DNA of 15,275 nt from an uncultured Eubacteriales bacterium. Lineage in GTDB: Bacteria; Bacillota; Clostridia; Christensenellales; UBA1242. Position 1 is the first letter of the stretch; every line of letters starts with the position of its first letter. The DNA is taken from the NCBI GenBank assembly GCA_902796285.1, contig CADBOH010000019.1, forward strand, positions 1 to 15,275. The letters run 5' to 3'. This document shows, piece after piece, positions 1 to 7,532 of this stretch. The notes under the pieces were generated by a model, which did no database searches, had not been told where the DNA came from, and worked only from the letters and a program-made list of their open reading frames with translations. Made by a program: the position numbers and the translations under genes.

Positions 1-203
1 ATAAGGGCAGCAAAGCAAACGAGGAAGTTTTAGTTGGACAAAAAGCAATTCAACTACTAGGGGGAAAAATCAAAAAAACTCTTGAATATGACATTGAAGA
101 AATTGATGCAAAAAGATTTATTATAATTATAGATAAAATAAACAATACAAATAAAATTTATCCAAGATCAAAAAATCTTCCAAAAACCAAACCAATTTTA
201 TAA
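1..203 (+). CDS. rsmG: 16S rRNA (guanine-N7) methyltransferase RsmG, 3' end only
   Basis: Open from the window edge in the frame starting at base 3, ending at TAA 201-203; 66 residues are visible. The tail reads KGSKANEEVL, then an LLGGK turn, a FIIIIDK strand and a closing YPRSKNLPKTKPIL. This matches the C-terminal pattern of RsmG/GidB (an LGG turn, a strand ending in K, then YPR-x-x-G-x-P-x-x-x-PL), although the usual Gly is Asn here. RsmG is the AdoMet-dependent enzyme that methylates a guanine in the 530 loop of 16S rRNA. The catalytic and AdoMet-binding parts lie outside the window. Its position directly before parA-parB is the classic Bacillota origin-proximal order and supports the call. 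Confidence 0.85.
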   Translation, partial: KGSKANEEVLVGQKAIQLLGGKIKKTLEYDIEEIDAKRFIIIIDKINNTNKIYPRSKNLPKTKPIL

Positions 204-312
204 AAAAATATAAAATTTTAATAAAAAAATAAATAAAATCAATAAAAATTACTTAAAAATTAAATAAATATATGTTATTATATATATAACAATTAATTTA
301 TGCGAGGTTATT

Positions 313-1140
313 ATGGGAAAAATTATTGCATTTGCCAACCAAAAAGGCGGTGTAGGAAAAACAACTTCTTGTATCAACTTGGCCGCTTATGTTGCAGTGA
401 TGGGAAGCAAGGTTCTTGTACTTGATCTTGACCCTCAGGGCAACGCTACAAGCGGACTTGGAATTGATAAAGAAAGGGATATGAAAACTATCTATGATCT
501 TATTTCAGGCGATTCTACTGTTGAAGAAGTGATTCAACAAACACAAATCCAAGATTTAGACATTATTCCTTCAACTGTTGATTTAGCAGGCGCCGAACTT
601 GAAATGGTTCAAATGCCTCAACGTGAAAAAATTATCAAGGGAATTCTGGACACTATCAAAGATAAATATGATTTTATTATGATAGACTGTCCTCCTTCTC
701 TTGGCCTTATTACTGTTAATGCGTTAACGGCTTGCAACAGTGTTATAATTCCTATGCAATGTGAATACTATCCTCTTATGGGCATAACACAACTTATGAA
801 CACAATAAGACTTATCAAATTTCACCTTAACCCATCTATTGACATCGAAGGCGTTGTGTTAACTATGAAGGATAAAAGATCAAACCTTACATCACAGGTT
901 GCTGACGAAGTTCTAAAATTCTTTGGCAAAAAAGTTTTCTTTACATACATACCAAGAAACATTAGACTTGCAGAAGCACCAAGTCATGGTGAGCCAATAA
1001 TTATATATGAACCATCTTCAAAAGGCGCTGAAGCATACATGTCGCTTGCAGAGGAGTTTTTAGATAGAAACAAAGTAAAGTATAAACCTATCACAAAAGA
1101 CACAAAAATTAAAACAAGAGAGGTAAAAAACAATGGATAA
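313..1140 (+). CDS. parA: Chromosome-partitioning ATPase ParA (Soj)
   Basis: A 275-residue ParA/MinD-family ATPase. The deviant Walker A motif KGGVGKTT is at residues 11-18, with the signature lysine K11. A DLDPQGNAT switch segment sits near residue 39 and a Walker B-like IMIDCPPS segment in the middle. The PSHGEPI motif is close to the C-terminus, and a lysine-rich tail of about 20 residues makes it slightly longer than many Soj proteins. Members dimerise on ATP, bind DNA non-specifically and are released by ParB, which drives origin segregation; Soj also modulates DnaA in Bacillus. The start is set by GAGGT at 304-308, four bases before ATG. The stop overlaps the parB start by 8 nt, so the two are translationally coupled. 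The 109-bp gap after rsmG is almost pure A/T and gives no unambiguous promoter. Confidence 0.95.
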   Translation: MGKIIAFANQKGGVGKTTSCINLAAYVAVMGSKVLVLDLDPQGNATSGLGIDKERDMKTIYDLISGDSTVEEVIQQTQIQDLDIIPSTVDLAGAELEMVQMPQREKIIKGILDTIKDKYDFIMIDCPPSLGLITVNALTACNSVIIPMQCEYYPLMGITQLMNTIRLIKFHLNPSIDIEGVVLTMKDKRSNLTSQVADEVLKFFGKKVFFTYIPRNIRLAEAPSHGEPIIIYEPSSKGAEAYMSLAEEFLDRNKVKYKPITKDTKIKTREVKNNG

Positions 1141-2089
1141 AAAGAAAGGATTAGGAAGAGGACTCGAGTCTCTTTTTGGCTTTTATGAGGACGATAGTAA
1201 TGAAACAATAACTAATCAAGCAACAAGTAAAAAGCAAAACACACAATCAAACGTCACCGAACTTGATATAACAAAGATCTACCCAAATCCAAACCAACCT
1301 AGAAAACATTTTGACGAAGAAGCTTTGCAGGAACTTGCAAGTTCAGTAAAACTTCATGGTATTATTCAACCTCTTGTTGTTAATAAAGTAGATGAAAACA
1401 ACTATATGATAATCGCCGGCGAAAGAAGATGGAGAGCGTCTAAAATGGCCGGGCTAGATACTGTTCCTGTTGTAATCAAAAATTACACCGAAAAGCAAAT
1501 AAAAGAAATTTCAATTATTGAAAACTTGCAAAGAGAAGACTTAAACCCTATCGAAGCTGCAAGAGCAATTAAACAACTTATGGATGAATACAACCTCACA
1601 CAAGAAACTGTATCTGACAGAATTGGTAAAAGTCGTTCAAGCGTTGCAAACACATTAAGATTACTCAGTCTTTATCCAGATGTAATTAAAATGATTGAGG
1701 ATGGCAGATTATCAAGCGGTCATGCAAGGAGTTTGGTTGTTGTCGATGATACAACACAACAAATTAAATTTGCAAAACAAGCCGCAGACGGAAAAATGTC
1801 TGTGCGCGACCTTGAAAAAGCGGTAAAGAACTATTTAAATCCACCTAAAACACCTGTAACAAAAGTGAAAGAACAATCACTTGAACTTAAAGAACTTATA
1901 AATGATATGCAGCGTGTGTTTGCTACAAAAGTGTCCGCAATTGGCAACGATAACAAAGGAAGAATTTATATCGATTACTATTCTAGAGATGATTTAGATA
2001 GACTTGCAGATATGGTTGAACTTTTAAAGAAAAAGGAAATAACTCTTGGAGATCTTAGAAACTACAATAAGAGACACCCAAACAACTAA
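1133..2089 (+). CDS. parB: Chromosome-partitioning protein ParB (Spo0J), CTPase clamp that loads at parS
   Basis: A 318-residue protein with the full ParB layout. The N-terminal ParA-stimulating peptide KKGLGRGLESLFG is at residues 4-16. The ParB/Srx CTP-binding domain carries QPLVV (79-83), GERRWRA (96-102) and ENLQRE (130-135). A helix-turn-helix (about 155-178, with GKSRSSVANTLRLL) recognises parS, and a C-terminal dimerisation domain follows. ParB binds parS, then slides as a CTP-dependent clamp, recruits SMC and stimulates ParA. GAGAGG at 1118-1123 is the ribosome binding site, inside the end of parA. Two matching parS sites lie just downstream, so the complete partition system is present here. 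Confidence 0.95.
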   Translation: MDKKKGLGRGLESLFGFYEDDSNETITNQATSKKQNTQSNVTELDITKIYPNPNQPRKHFDEEALQELASSVKLHGIIQPLVVNKVDENNYMIIAGERRWRASKMAGLDTVPVVIKNYTEKQIKEISIIENLQREDLNPIEAARAIKQLMDEYNLTQETVSDRIGKSRSSVANTLRLLSLYPDVIKMIEDGRLSSGHARSLVVVDDTTQQIKFAKQAADGKMSVRDLEKAVKNYLNPPKTPVTKVKEQSLELKELINDMQRVFATKVSAIGNDNKGRIYIDYYSRDDLDRLADMVELLKKKEITLGDLRNYNKRHPNN

Positions 2090-2113
2090 AAAGCCTAATT
2101 AATAGGCTTTTTT
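2089..2113 (+). terminator. Intrinsic terminator of the parAB transcript
   Basis: A 9-bp stem (AAAAGCCTA at 2089-2097 pairing with TAGGCTTTT at 2103-2111) with a 5-nt loop ATTAA, running into a T tract. The stem begins on the last base of the parB stop codon. Confidence 0.85.
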
Positions 2114-2153
2114 CTTTGCGCTACATCAAAGAAACACAAAAGTAGTCAAAAAA

Positions 2154-2169
2154 TGTTTCACGTGAAACA
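2154..2169. promoter_or_regulatory. parS centromere site 1
   Basis: A perfect copy of the 16-bp parS palindrome TGTTTCACGTGAAACA, extended to 18 bp by a flanking A/T pair (2153-2170). This is the known Spo0J/ParB loading site. Its position 65 bp after parB is consistent with the HTH-containing ParB encoded here. Confidence 0.96.
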
Positions 2170-2202
2170 TTTGTCGAACGTTTTTTAATAATACAAATAA
2201 AT

Positions 2203-2218
2203 TGTTTCACGTGAAACA
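2203..2218. promoter_or_regulatory. parS centromere site 2
   Basis: A second perfect TGTTTCACGTGAAACA, with palindromic symmetry extending to 20 bp (2201-2220). Its centre is 49 bp from that of site 1. It lies 30 bp upstream of the rubrerythrin -35 element, so ParB loading may influence that promoter (inference). Confidence 0.96.
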
Positions 2219-2247
2219 ATCAACAAAAATTAACACATTAAATTGCT

Positions 2248-2275
2248 TTGAATAATATCTTGTTTATGGTATAAT
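2248..2275 (+). promoter_or_regulatory. Sigma-A-type promoter of rubrerythrin gene
   Basis: TTGAAT at 2248-2253, a 16-bp spacer, and a consensus TATAAT at 2270-2275. The predicted start is at about 2280-2283, only about 10 nt ahead of the ATG and at the edge of the GGAGG. The 5' leader is therefore extremely short. Confidence 0.75.
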
Positions 2276-2291
2276 TATTGTGGAGGTAAAA

Positions 2292-2834
2292 ATGAAAAAA
2301 TTAAAGGGAACAAAGACAGAACAAAATTTACTTAAGGCTTTTGCCGGTGAAAGTCAGGCAAGAAATAAATATACATATTTTGCATCAAAAGCCAAAAAGG
2401 AAGGCTATGAACAAATTGCAAGTATTTTTGAAGAAACCGCAAACAATGAAAAAGAACACGCAAAGCTATGGTTTAAGGCATTGAATAATGGAGAAGTGCC
2501 AACAACCCTTGAAAATTTGCTTGCCGCAGCAGCTGGAGAACACGAAGAATGGACAGAAATGTACAAGCAAATGGCAGCAGAAGCAAAAGAAGAAGGATTT
2601 ACAGAACTTGCATATAAGTTTGCCGCAGTTGGAGAAATTGAGAAGCGCCACGAAGAAAGATACAAAAAATTGGCTGAACTTGTTAAACTAGGCAAAGTTT
2701 TTAAGAAAACAGAAGAAAAAGTATGGATATGCAGAAACTGTGGACATGTATACGTTGGAAAAGAACCACCAAAGGTTTGTCCTGTATGTAATCACCCAGA
2801 AGCATACTTTGAAATTCTTAACGAAGAATTTTAA
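2292..2834 (+). CDS. rbr: Rubrerythrin (peroxide-scavenging diiron protein with rubredoxin domain)
   Basis: A 180-residue classical rubrerythrin. The N-terminal ferritin-like four-helix bundle carries the diiron ligands E20, E53-x-x-H56 and E117-x-x-H120 with nearby glutamates. The C-terminal rubredoxin domain has C147-x2-C150 and C163-x2-C166 for the FeS4 centre. The family reduces hydrogen peroxide to water with electrons from NAD(P)H through rubredoxin-type carriers in the cytoplasm of anaerobes. The ATG at 2292 is chosen because GGAGGT (2282-2287) precedes it by four bases; the in-frame GTG at 2280 would place the Shine-Dalgarno inside the gene. It is monocistronic, with its own promoter and terminator, and is probably an oxidative-stress gene that happens to sit beside parS. 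Confidence 0.96.
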   Translation: MKKLKGTKTEQNLLKAFAGESQARNKYTYFASKAKKEGYEQIASIFEETANNEKEHAKLWFKALNNGEVPTTLENLLAAAAGEHEEWTEMYKQMAAEAKEEGFTELAYKFAAVGEIEKRHEERYKKLAELVKLGKVFKKTEEKVWICRNCGHVYVGKEPPKVCPVCNHPEAYFEILNEEF

Positions 2835-2837
2835 CAT

Positions 2838-2871
2838 AAAAAAAAGAGGTATAAAACTAACCTCTTTTTTT
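2838..2871 (+). terminator. Intrinsic terminator after rubrerythrin
   Basis: A-rich left arm ending in GAGGT (2846-2850), a 9-nt loop, then ACCTC (2860-2864) followed by a run of T. The A and T runs extend the stem. Confidence 0.85.
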
Positions 2872-2920
2872 GTTATCTAAATAATTCGACATTTATAGAG
2901 ATAATACTACAATATTAGAC

Positions 2921-2949
2921 TATACACTGGAGCATAAAAGTTGTATAAT
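2921..2949 (+). promoter_or_regulatory. Promoter of the 102-residue unknown gene
   Basis: TATAAT at 2944-2949 with TATACA (4 of 6 matches to the -35 consensus) at 2921-2926 and a 17-bp spacer. The expected transcript start is near 2956, giving a leader of roughly 34 nt. Confidence 0.6.
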
Positions 2950-2989
2950 TGTTTTGTTCATAAATAAAGAAAAATAAGGAGTGATAAAA

Positions 2990-3298
2990 ATGAAAAATGA
3001 CCTATTAAAAACACTTGCAATGAAAGCAAAAAATAGGATGATCAACAAAAACCTAAGAAACAGTTATGCAAATTCTTCAGTAAAAATTATAGATAGTTAT
3101 GACAAAAATTTTTATGATAAAGTAAGAGAAATTATGACTCAGGATGAGGACATCTTCAATCCATTAAAGAGGCTTATGGATGAAGATAAACTTATGAATT
3201 TGGACTCACGTGGAAGGGAAAGATACCTTCTTGAAACTATTGAAAAGTACCAAAAAGCACGAAGAATGATTCAAAATGAGAAAAATTTAATTTGTTAA
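2990..3298 (+). CDS. Unknown small cytoplasmic protein, 102 residues
   Basis: I do not recognise a named family. The start is ATG 2990 with AAGGAG (2976-2981) at good spacing; the GTG at 2981 would overlap that signal. The product is highly charged, has no signal peptide or membrane segment, and looks almost entirely helical. Residues 1-25 are Lys/Arg-rich. A central segment contains FYDKVREIM, NPLKRLMDED and an LDSRGRERYLLETIEKY helix, which looks like a conserved core rather than random ORF. The residue pattern recalls uncharacterised Clostridia proteins with an NP-x-x-RL-D element, but this is memory of a pattern, not a match. Clear promoter, ribosome binding site and terminator make it a real, monocistronic gene. 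Confidence 0.8.
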   Translation: MKNDLLKTLAMKAKNRMINKNLRNSYANSSVKIIDSYDKNFYDKVREIMTQDEDIFNPLKRLMDEDKLMNLDSRGRERYLLETIEKYQKARRMIQNEKNLIC

Positions 3299-3337
3299 TA
3301 TAGTTATTATTTTATAATTATACTATTTTATTTATCA

Positions 3338-3366
3338 AATAAAACACAACTTAGTTGTGTTTTATT
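3338..3366. terminator. Bidirectional terminator between convergent genes
   Basis: A 13-bp perfect stem, AATAAAACACAAC (3338-3350) and GTTGTGTTTTATT (3354-3366), with a 3-nt loop TTA. It has T runs on both strands, so it can end the unknown gene on the plus strand and the ABC transporter operon on the minus strand. The right arm contains the stop codon of the minus-strand gene (3362-3364). Confidence 0.88.
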
Positions 3367-5140
3367 CTTCAAATTGACTATTGTATAATTGAGCGTAGAA
3401 TCCATTTTGTTTAATCAAATCACTATGTTTTCCGCTCTCAACAATATCTCCATCTTTCATCACTAAAATTAGATCGGCATTTTTTATGGTTGATAGTCTA
3501 TGGGCAATTATTATTGAAGTTCTTTTTGACATTAACTTATCCATTGCTTGTTGAATAAGAATTTCAGTTCTCGTATCGACAGAACTAGTTGCTTCATCAA
3601 GTATTAGCATTGGAGCATTGTCAACCATAGCTCTTGCAATTGTTAGTAGTTGCTTTTGTCCAGAGGATAATGAATCTTCCTCGCTAAGCATTGTGTCATA
3701 TCCATTTGGTAAAGTTTGTATGAAATGATGAAGCCCAACTGCTTTGCATGCTTTTTCTACTTCCTCATCTGTGATACTTTTATTATTATAAATAATATTT
3801 TCTTTGATAGTCCCTTCAAACAACCAAGTATCTTGTAAAACCATGCAGAACATTCTATGAACATTATCTCTTTTTAACTTTTTTGTAGGTATGCCATCAA
3901 TTAGTATGTCGCCACTTGTTGTTTCATAAAACCTCATTAACAGGTTTACCATAGTTGTTTTACCAGCACCAGTAGGTCCAACAATTGCAATTTTTTGGCC
4001 TGCTTTTATTTTAACTGAAAAATCATTTATTATAATTTTGTCTTCATTATAGCCAAAATGCACGTTTTTAAATTCAATATCGCCATTTATTTGACTTATT
4101 TCGTTAGTTTTATAACTTTCATCTTCTATTTCTTTTTCATCCAAAAATTCAAAAACTCTGTAACTTGCAGCGCCTGTTGACTGCAAACTTTGAACTGACT
4201 GTGCAAATGTTCTAAGAGGTTGATTGAAAAGTCTAACATATATCATAAATTCAACAATAACTTCAAAGCCAAATGTGCCATTCATAGTTAAAATTGCTCC
4301 TGCAACGCAAACAGCCACAAATCCTAAATTTCCAATAAAAGCCATTAAAGGCATCATTAAACTTGAAAAAAAGTTTGATTTCCATGTATTTTTGTATAAA
4401 TTTGTATTAATTTTGTCAAATTGTTCGCCTAATTCCTTTTCTGCATTGTAGGCTTTTACAACATTGTGTCCTGAATATACTTCCTCAATATGACCGTTTA
4501 TATCACCAAGTAATTTTTGTTGTCTTACAAAATATTTTTGAGATCTTGACGTGATTAAAACCATAAATGTAAAACCAATAAATGATGTTCCTATTGCAAC
4601 AAGAGCCATAATCCAATTTGTTATAAACATCATTATTATTGACCCGAAGAATAATACAATGGCCGAAACCAAACTACCAATGCTTTGATTTAATGTTTGA
4701 CCTATAGTATCGACATCATTTGTTACTCTTGAAAGTATATCTCCATTATTTGTGCTATCAAAATATTTGAGGGGGAGTTTGTTTATTTTTGATGAAATAT
4801 CACTCCTCATTTTTTTTGTGATTTTTTGTGTCACAACCGCCATTATATAACCCTGTAAATACGAAAGAATAATACTTGTTGCATAATAGGCTATTAAAAC
4901 TAATGCTACATTTTTTATAGCCTCAAGATTTACTGCTCCATACAATCCCTTTTGTAATTCAGTGGTCATTTCACCTATTTTATCTGGCCCAATAATTGTA
5001 AAAATTGTGCCCCCAGCGGCAAATAATATGGCTAAAACTATCAAAAAAATGTATTTTTTGCTATATTTTATCAATTTTCCCCACGTTTTTGAAATTGGGT
5101 GTTTTTGTTTTTTAATATTTTGAGGATTGTTATTTTTCAT
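3362..5140 (-). CDS. ABC exporter half-transporter, subunit with the consensus ATPase motifs
   Basis: A 592-residue fused membrane plus ATPase subunit of the multidrug/lipid exporter type. Six membrane helices occupy about residues 30-330. The nucleotide-binding domain has Walker A GPTGAGKT (388-395), Walker B ending in D515 with catalytic E516, and the H-loop histidine H547. Its ABC signature is LSSGQ (491-495) rather than LSGGQ. Active Walker B and H-loop residues with a weakened signature are what one subunit of a heterodimeric exporter such as TM287/288 or BmrCD looks like. The ATG at 5138-5140 is one base after the upstream stop, and its AGGAGG lies inside the upstream coding end, so translation is coupled. 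Substrate cannot be predicted. Confidence 0.94.
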   Translation of the reverse strand: MKNNNPQNIKKQKHPISKTWGKLIKYSKKYIFLIVLAILFAAGGTIFTIIGPDKIGEMTTELQKGLYGAVNLEAIKNVALVLIAYYATSIILSYLQGYIMAVVTQKITKKMRSDISSKINKLPLKYFDSTNNGDILSRVTNDVDTIGQTLNQSIGSLVSAIVLFFGSIIMMFITNWIMALVAIGTSFIGFTFMVLITSRSQKYFVRQQKLLGDINGHIEEVYSGHNVVKAYNAEKELGEQFDKINTNLYKNTWKSNFFSSLMMPLMAFIGNLGFVAVCVAGAILTMNGTFGFEVIVEFMIYVRLFNQPLRTFAQSVQSLQSTGAASYRVFEFLDEKEIEDESYKTNEISQINGDIEFKNVHFGYNEDKIIINDFSVKIKAGQKIAIVGPTGAGKTTMVNLLMRFYETTSGDILIDGIPTKKLKRDNVHRMFCMVLQDTWLFEGTIKENIIYNNKSITDEEVEKACKAVGLHHFIQTLPNGYDTMLSEEDSLSSGQKQLLTIARAMVDNAPMLILDEATSSVDTRTEILIQQAMDKLMSKRTSIIIAHRLSTIKNADLILVMKDGDIVESGKHSDLIKQNGFYAQLYNSQFEE

Positions 5141-5141
5141 T

Positions 5142-6893
5142 TTATAACTCCTCCTTTGATAACTGCGATAAAGCTATTTCTTGATATACAGGGCAGTTTT
5201 TAAGAAGCTCGTCATGTTTGCCTATTCCAACAACATCTCCGCTTTCAAGAACTATAATTTTATCAGCATTTTTTATAGTACCAATACGTTGAGCAACAAT
5301 AAAGGTTGTTACCCCATGAATTTTATCTTTAATTTCCTTTCTTAATGTTTTATCAGTTTTAAAATCGAGCGCAGAAAAACTATCATCAAATATCAATATT
5401 TCAGGCTCTCTTGCAATGGCTCTTGCAATAGCAAGTCTTTGTTTTTGTCCACCAGAGAGATTAGTTCCTCCCTGTGCTACATTTGATTTAATTCCTTCTG
5501 TCAAATTATCAACAAACTCTTTTGCCTGTGAGATTTCTAACGCCTTATTCATTTGAGTTTCGTTTAATTCTTCTTTACCATTTTCTCCAAACTTTAAATT
5601 TGACTCTATATCACCAGAAAAAATTACTGCCTTTTGTGGAATATATCCTATTTTATTGTGCAATTCTTCTTGCTTATAATCTTTTATATTCACACCATCA
5701 ATAAGAATTTCACCATCAGTTGCATCATAAAACCTTGGTATTAAATTAATAAGCGTGCTTTTTCCGCTACCTGTTGAACCAATAAAAGCAACTGTTTCAC
5801 CTTTATTTGCCTTAAAACTTATATTTTTGATTATATATTCCTTTGCATCTGGATATTTAAATGAAACATTTTTAAATTCTACTTCACCTTTAATATTTGT
5901 GTTACTTGCTCCATTTCCATCAATAATTTGAGGTGATGTATTTAATATTTCATTTATTCTTTTTGCTGAAACGCTTGCTCGTGGAATAAGCATAAATAGA
6001 ATAACAAGCATCATAAATGATGAAACAACCTGCATCGCATATGACAAATATACTACCATATCTGAAAAAACGTTTAATTTATCAGCAGGTGAGGAGTTAT
6101 TAATCAAAAAGGCCCCTATCCAGTAAATTGCAAGTGATAACCCATTTAAAACAAGCGACATTGCAGGCGACATTATTGCCATTATTTTGCCAGTAAACAA
6201 ATGAGTTTTAGTTAATTCTTTATTTGCTTTTTCAAATTTTTCTTCCTGATATTGTTCTGCGTTATACGCCCTTACTACTCTAACGCCAGTTAAATTTTCT
6301 CTCGTAACTCTGTTTAAATTATCTGTTAAAGTTTGTATTTTTTTAAATTTTGGCACCGCAAAAATGATTATTATAGATAAAACGAAAATCATTACTGCTA
6401 CTGCTATAGCTGTTGCAAGCGACCACTGCCAGCCTTTGCCTACTATCTTAAAAATTGCCCATATTGCAGTAACAGGTGCTTTAATTAAAAGTTGTATTCC
6501 AAAAACAAAAACCATTTGAACTTGTGTTACATCGTTTGTTGTTCTTGTAATAAGTGAAGATGTTGAAAAATTTTTAATTTCTTCCATTGAAAATGATTGA
6601 ACTTTATTGTATACGCTTTCTCGTATTCTGTAAGCAAGTGCCGCCGATATTCTAGAAGCAAAAAAACTTACTATAACGGCCGAACCTAAACTACCAAAGG
6701 CACACAGCATCATAAAGCCTCCATTTCGCCATACATCTGCCATTTCACTGCCCGGTGTTTGAATTATTTTTGTAATCTCATTCATGTAGCCTGGTATTTT
6801 TAAATCAAGCCACACTTCCATTACTATAAATCCGGCACAAATTAGTAATATAATCCACTCATAACTTTTTAGTTTTTTAAATAGTTTAAACAA
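5142..6893 (-). CDS. ABC exporter half-transporter, subunit with degenerate ATPase motifs
   Basis: A 583-residue membrane plus ATPase subunit. It has six predicted membrane helices, starting at about residue 11 (WIILLICAGFIVMEVW). Walker A GSTGSGKST is at 372-380 and an intact LSGGQ signature at 479-483. The Walker B catalytic glutamate is aspartate (D503-D504) and the H-loop histidine is glutamine (Q535, in VAQRIGT). These changes are typical of the non-hydrolysing side in heterodimeric exporters. The start is TTG at 6891-6893 (minus), with AAGGGG seven bases upstream; no in-frame ATG nearby has a better signal. It is first in a two-gene operon with its own TTGACA/TATAAT promoter. Confidence 0.93.
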   Translation of the reverse strand: MFKLFKKLKSYEWIILLICAGFIVMEVWLDLKIPGYMNEITKIIQTPGSEMADVWRNGGFMMLCAFGSLGSAVIVSFFASRISAALAYRIRESVYNKVQSFSMEEIKNFSTSSLITRTTNDVTQVQMVFVFGIQLLIKAPVTAIWAIFKIVGKGWQWSLATAIAVAVMIFVLSIIIIFAVPKFKKIQTLTDNLNRVTRENLTGVRVVRAYNAEQYQEEKFEKANKELTKTHLFTGKIMAIMSPAMSLVLNGLSLAIYWIGAFLINNSSPADKLNVFSDMVVYLSYAMQVVSSFMMLVILFMLIPRASVSAKRINEILNTSPQIIDGNGASNTNIKGEVEFKNVSFKYPDAKEYIIKNISFKANKGETVAFIGSTGSGKSTLINLIPRFYDATDGEILIDGVNIKDYKQEELHNKIGYIPQKAVIFSGDIESNLKFGENGKEELNETQMNKALEISQAKEFVDNLTEGIKSNVAQGGTNLSGGQKQRLAIARAIAREPEILIFDDSFSALDFKTDKTLRKEIKDKIHGVTTFIVAQRIGTIKNADKIIVLESGDVVGIGKHDELLKNCPVYQEIALSQLSKEEL

Positions 6894-6919
6894 TGTTTAC
6901 CCCTTAATTTCAACAACGT

Positions 6920-6949
6920 ATTATATGATAATTTTTAAGTTAATGTCAA
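6920..6949 (-). promoter_or_regulatory. Promoter of the ABC exporter operon
   Basis: On the minus strand, a perfect TTGACA (plus 6944-6949), an 18-bp spacer and a perfect TATAAT (plus 6920-6925). The predicted leader is about 20 nt and includes AAGGGG. This is one of the strongest consensus promoters in the window. No operator repeat was seen around it. Confidence 0.88.
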
Positions 6950-6961
6950 CCTTTTGGTGAC

Positions 6962-6989
6962 AAAAAAAATACTCAAATTCTTGAGTATT
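6962..6989 (-). terminator. Intrinsic terminator after dUTPase gene
   Basis: An 8-bp stem, ATACTCAA (6969-6976) with TTGAGTAT (6981-6988), and a 4-nt loop, followed on the minus strand by a run of T. It overlaps the dUTPase stop codon and insulates it from the ABC promoter. Confidence 0.87.
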
Positions 6990-7515
6990 ATTTATTTGAA
7001 CTTCCCCAGCCTTTATCTCCTCTTTTTGATTCAATCTTTAAAAGTTCTTCATATGAAATTTCTTTTTCTTTCATATCTTCAACTCTGTGAATTACACCCT
7101 GAGCAATAGCCTTTTTTGTGCTGTAAAACATAATTTCTTCTCTTTTATATTCATTATATTTTTCAAAAAATTCATCTTCATTTAGATTTGAAAATACAAG
7201 TTTTTTGCGAGTGCAATTCATGATTGCAATTTTTATTTCTCCTCTATATCCACTATCTATAACACCAGCACTTCTCTTTATACCTTTTGTTCCTGTTGAA
7301 GATCTCTCCTCGATTTGCAAATAATAATTTGGACTTGATGCCCATGCTATACCTGTTGGGATGAGTTTTGTTTCGTACTCCTCAAGTATAATAAAATCTT
7401 CATCAAAGCAAGCAAATATATCATATCCTGCATTTTCTCTTTCTTTGTTAAAAATAATTGCATTTGGTTTTGTTTTTGCAAAGTAAACATTTTTGTCATT
7501 TTCAAAATAATTCAT
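6988..7515 (-). CDS. dut: dUTP diphosphatase (trimeric dUTPase) with an extended segment before motif 4
   Basis: A 175-residue dUTPase that hydrolyses dUTP to dUMP and pyrophosphate, limiting uracil in DNA and supplying dUMP for thymidylate. Motif 1 is AGYDIFA (29-35), motif 2 ERSSTGTKG (70-78) and motif 3 GVIDSGYRGE (84-93, with D87 and Y90). Motif 4 is AIAQGV (136-141) and motif 5 RGDKGWGSS (165-173), with Trp for the usual Phe. About 35 charged residues (101-135) separate motifs 3 and 4, longer than the short linker in most bacterial enzymes. The start is ATG at 7513-7515 (minus), directly after TAGGAGG; an upstream in-frame start would run through the Shine-Dalgarno and a hairpin. It follows dnaN and an unknown gene on the same strand. 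Confidence 0.92.
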   Translation of the reverse strand: MNYFENDKNVYFAKTKPNAIIFNKERENAGYDIFACFDEDFIILEEYETKLIPTGIAWASSPNYYLQIEERSSTGTKGIKRSAGVIDSGYRGEIKIAIMNCTRKKLVFSNLNEDEFFEKYNEYKREEIMFYSTKKAIAQGVIHRVEDMKEKEISYEELLKIESKRGDKGWGSSNK

Positions 7516-7532
7516 TTTTCCTCCTATTTTAC

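Noticed and set aside
273..291. Palindrome TGTTAT...ATAACA upstream of parA as an operator
   Set aside because: Only 6-bp arms in almost pure A/T sequence; such symmetry is expected by chance, and no clear promoter is associated.
984..1208. Antisense ORF across the parA/parB junction
   Set aside because: It covers two clear coding regions, with no ribosome binding site or promoter; a shadow frame.
2405..2695. Long antisense and alternate-frame ORFs inside rubrerythrin
   Set aside because: They lie fully inside a well-supported gene, lack ribosome binding sites, and their Cys/Ser/Phe-rich composition is that of a reversed Lys/Glu/Ala-rich gene.
7526..7531. TAAAAT as a -10 for dut downstream of the hairpin
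   Set aside because: Transcription would begin within the Shine-Dalgarno and there is no -35 match at 17 bp; it would destroy the ribosome binding site.
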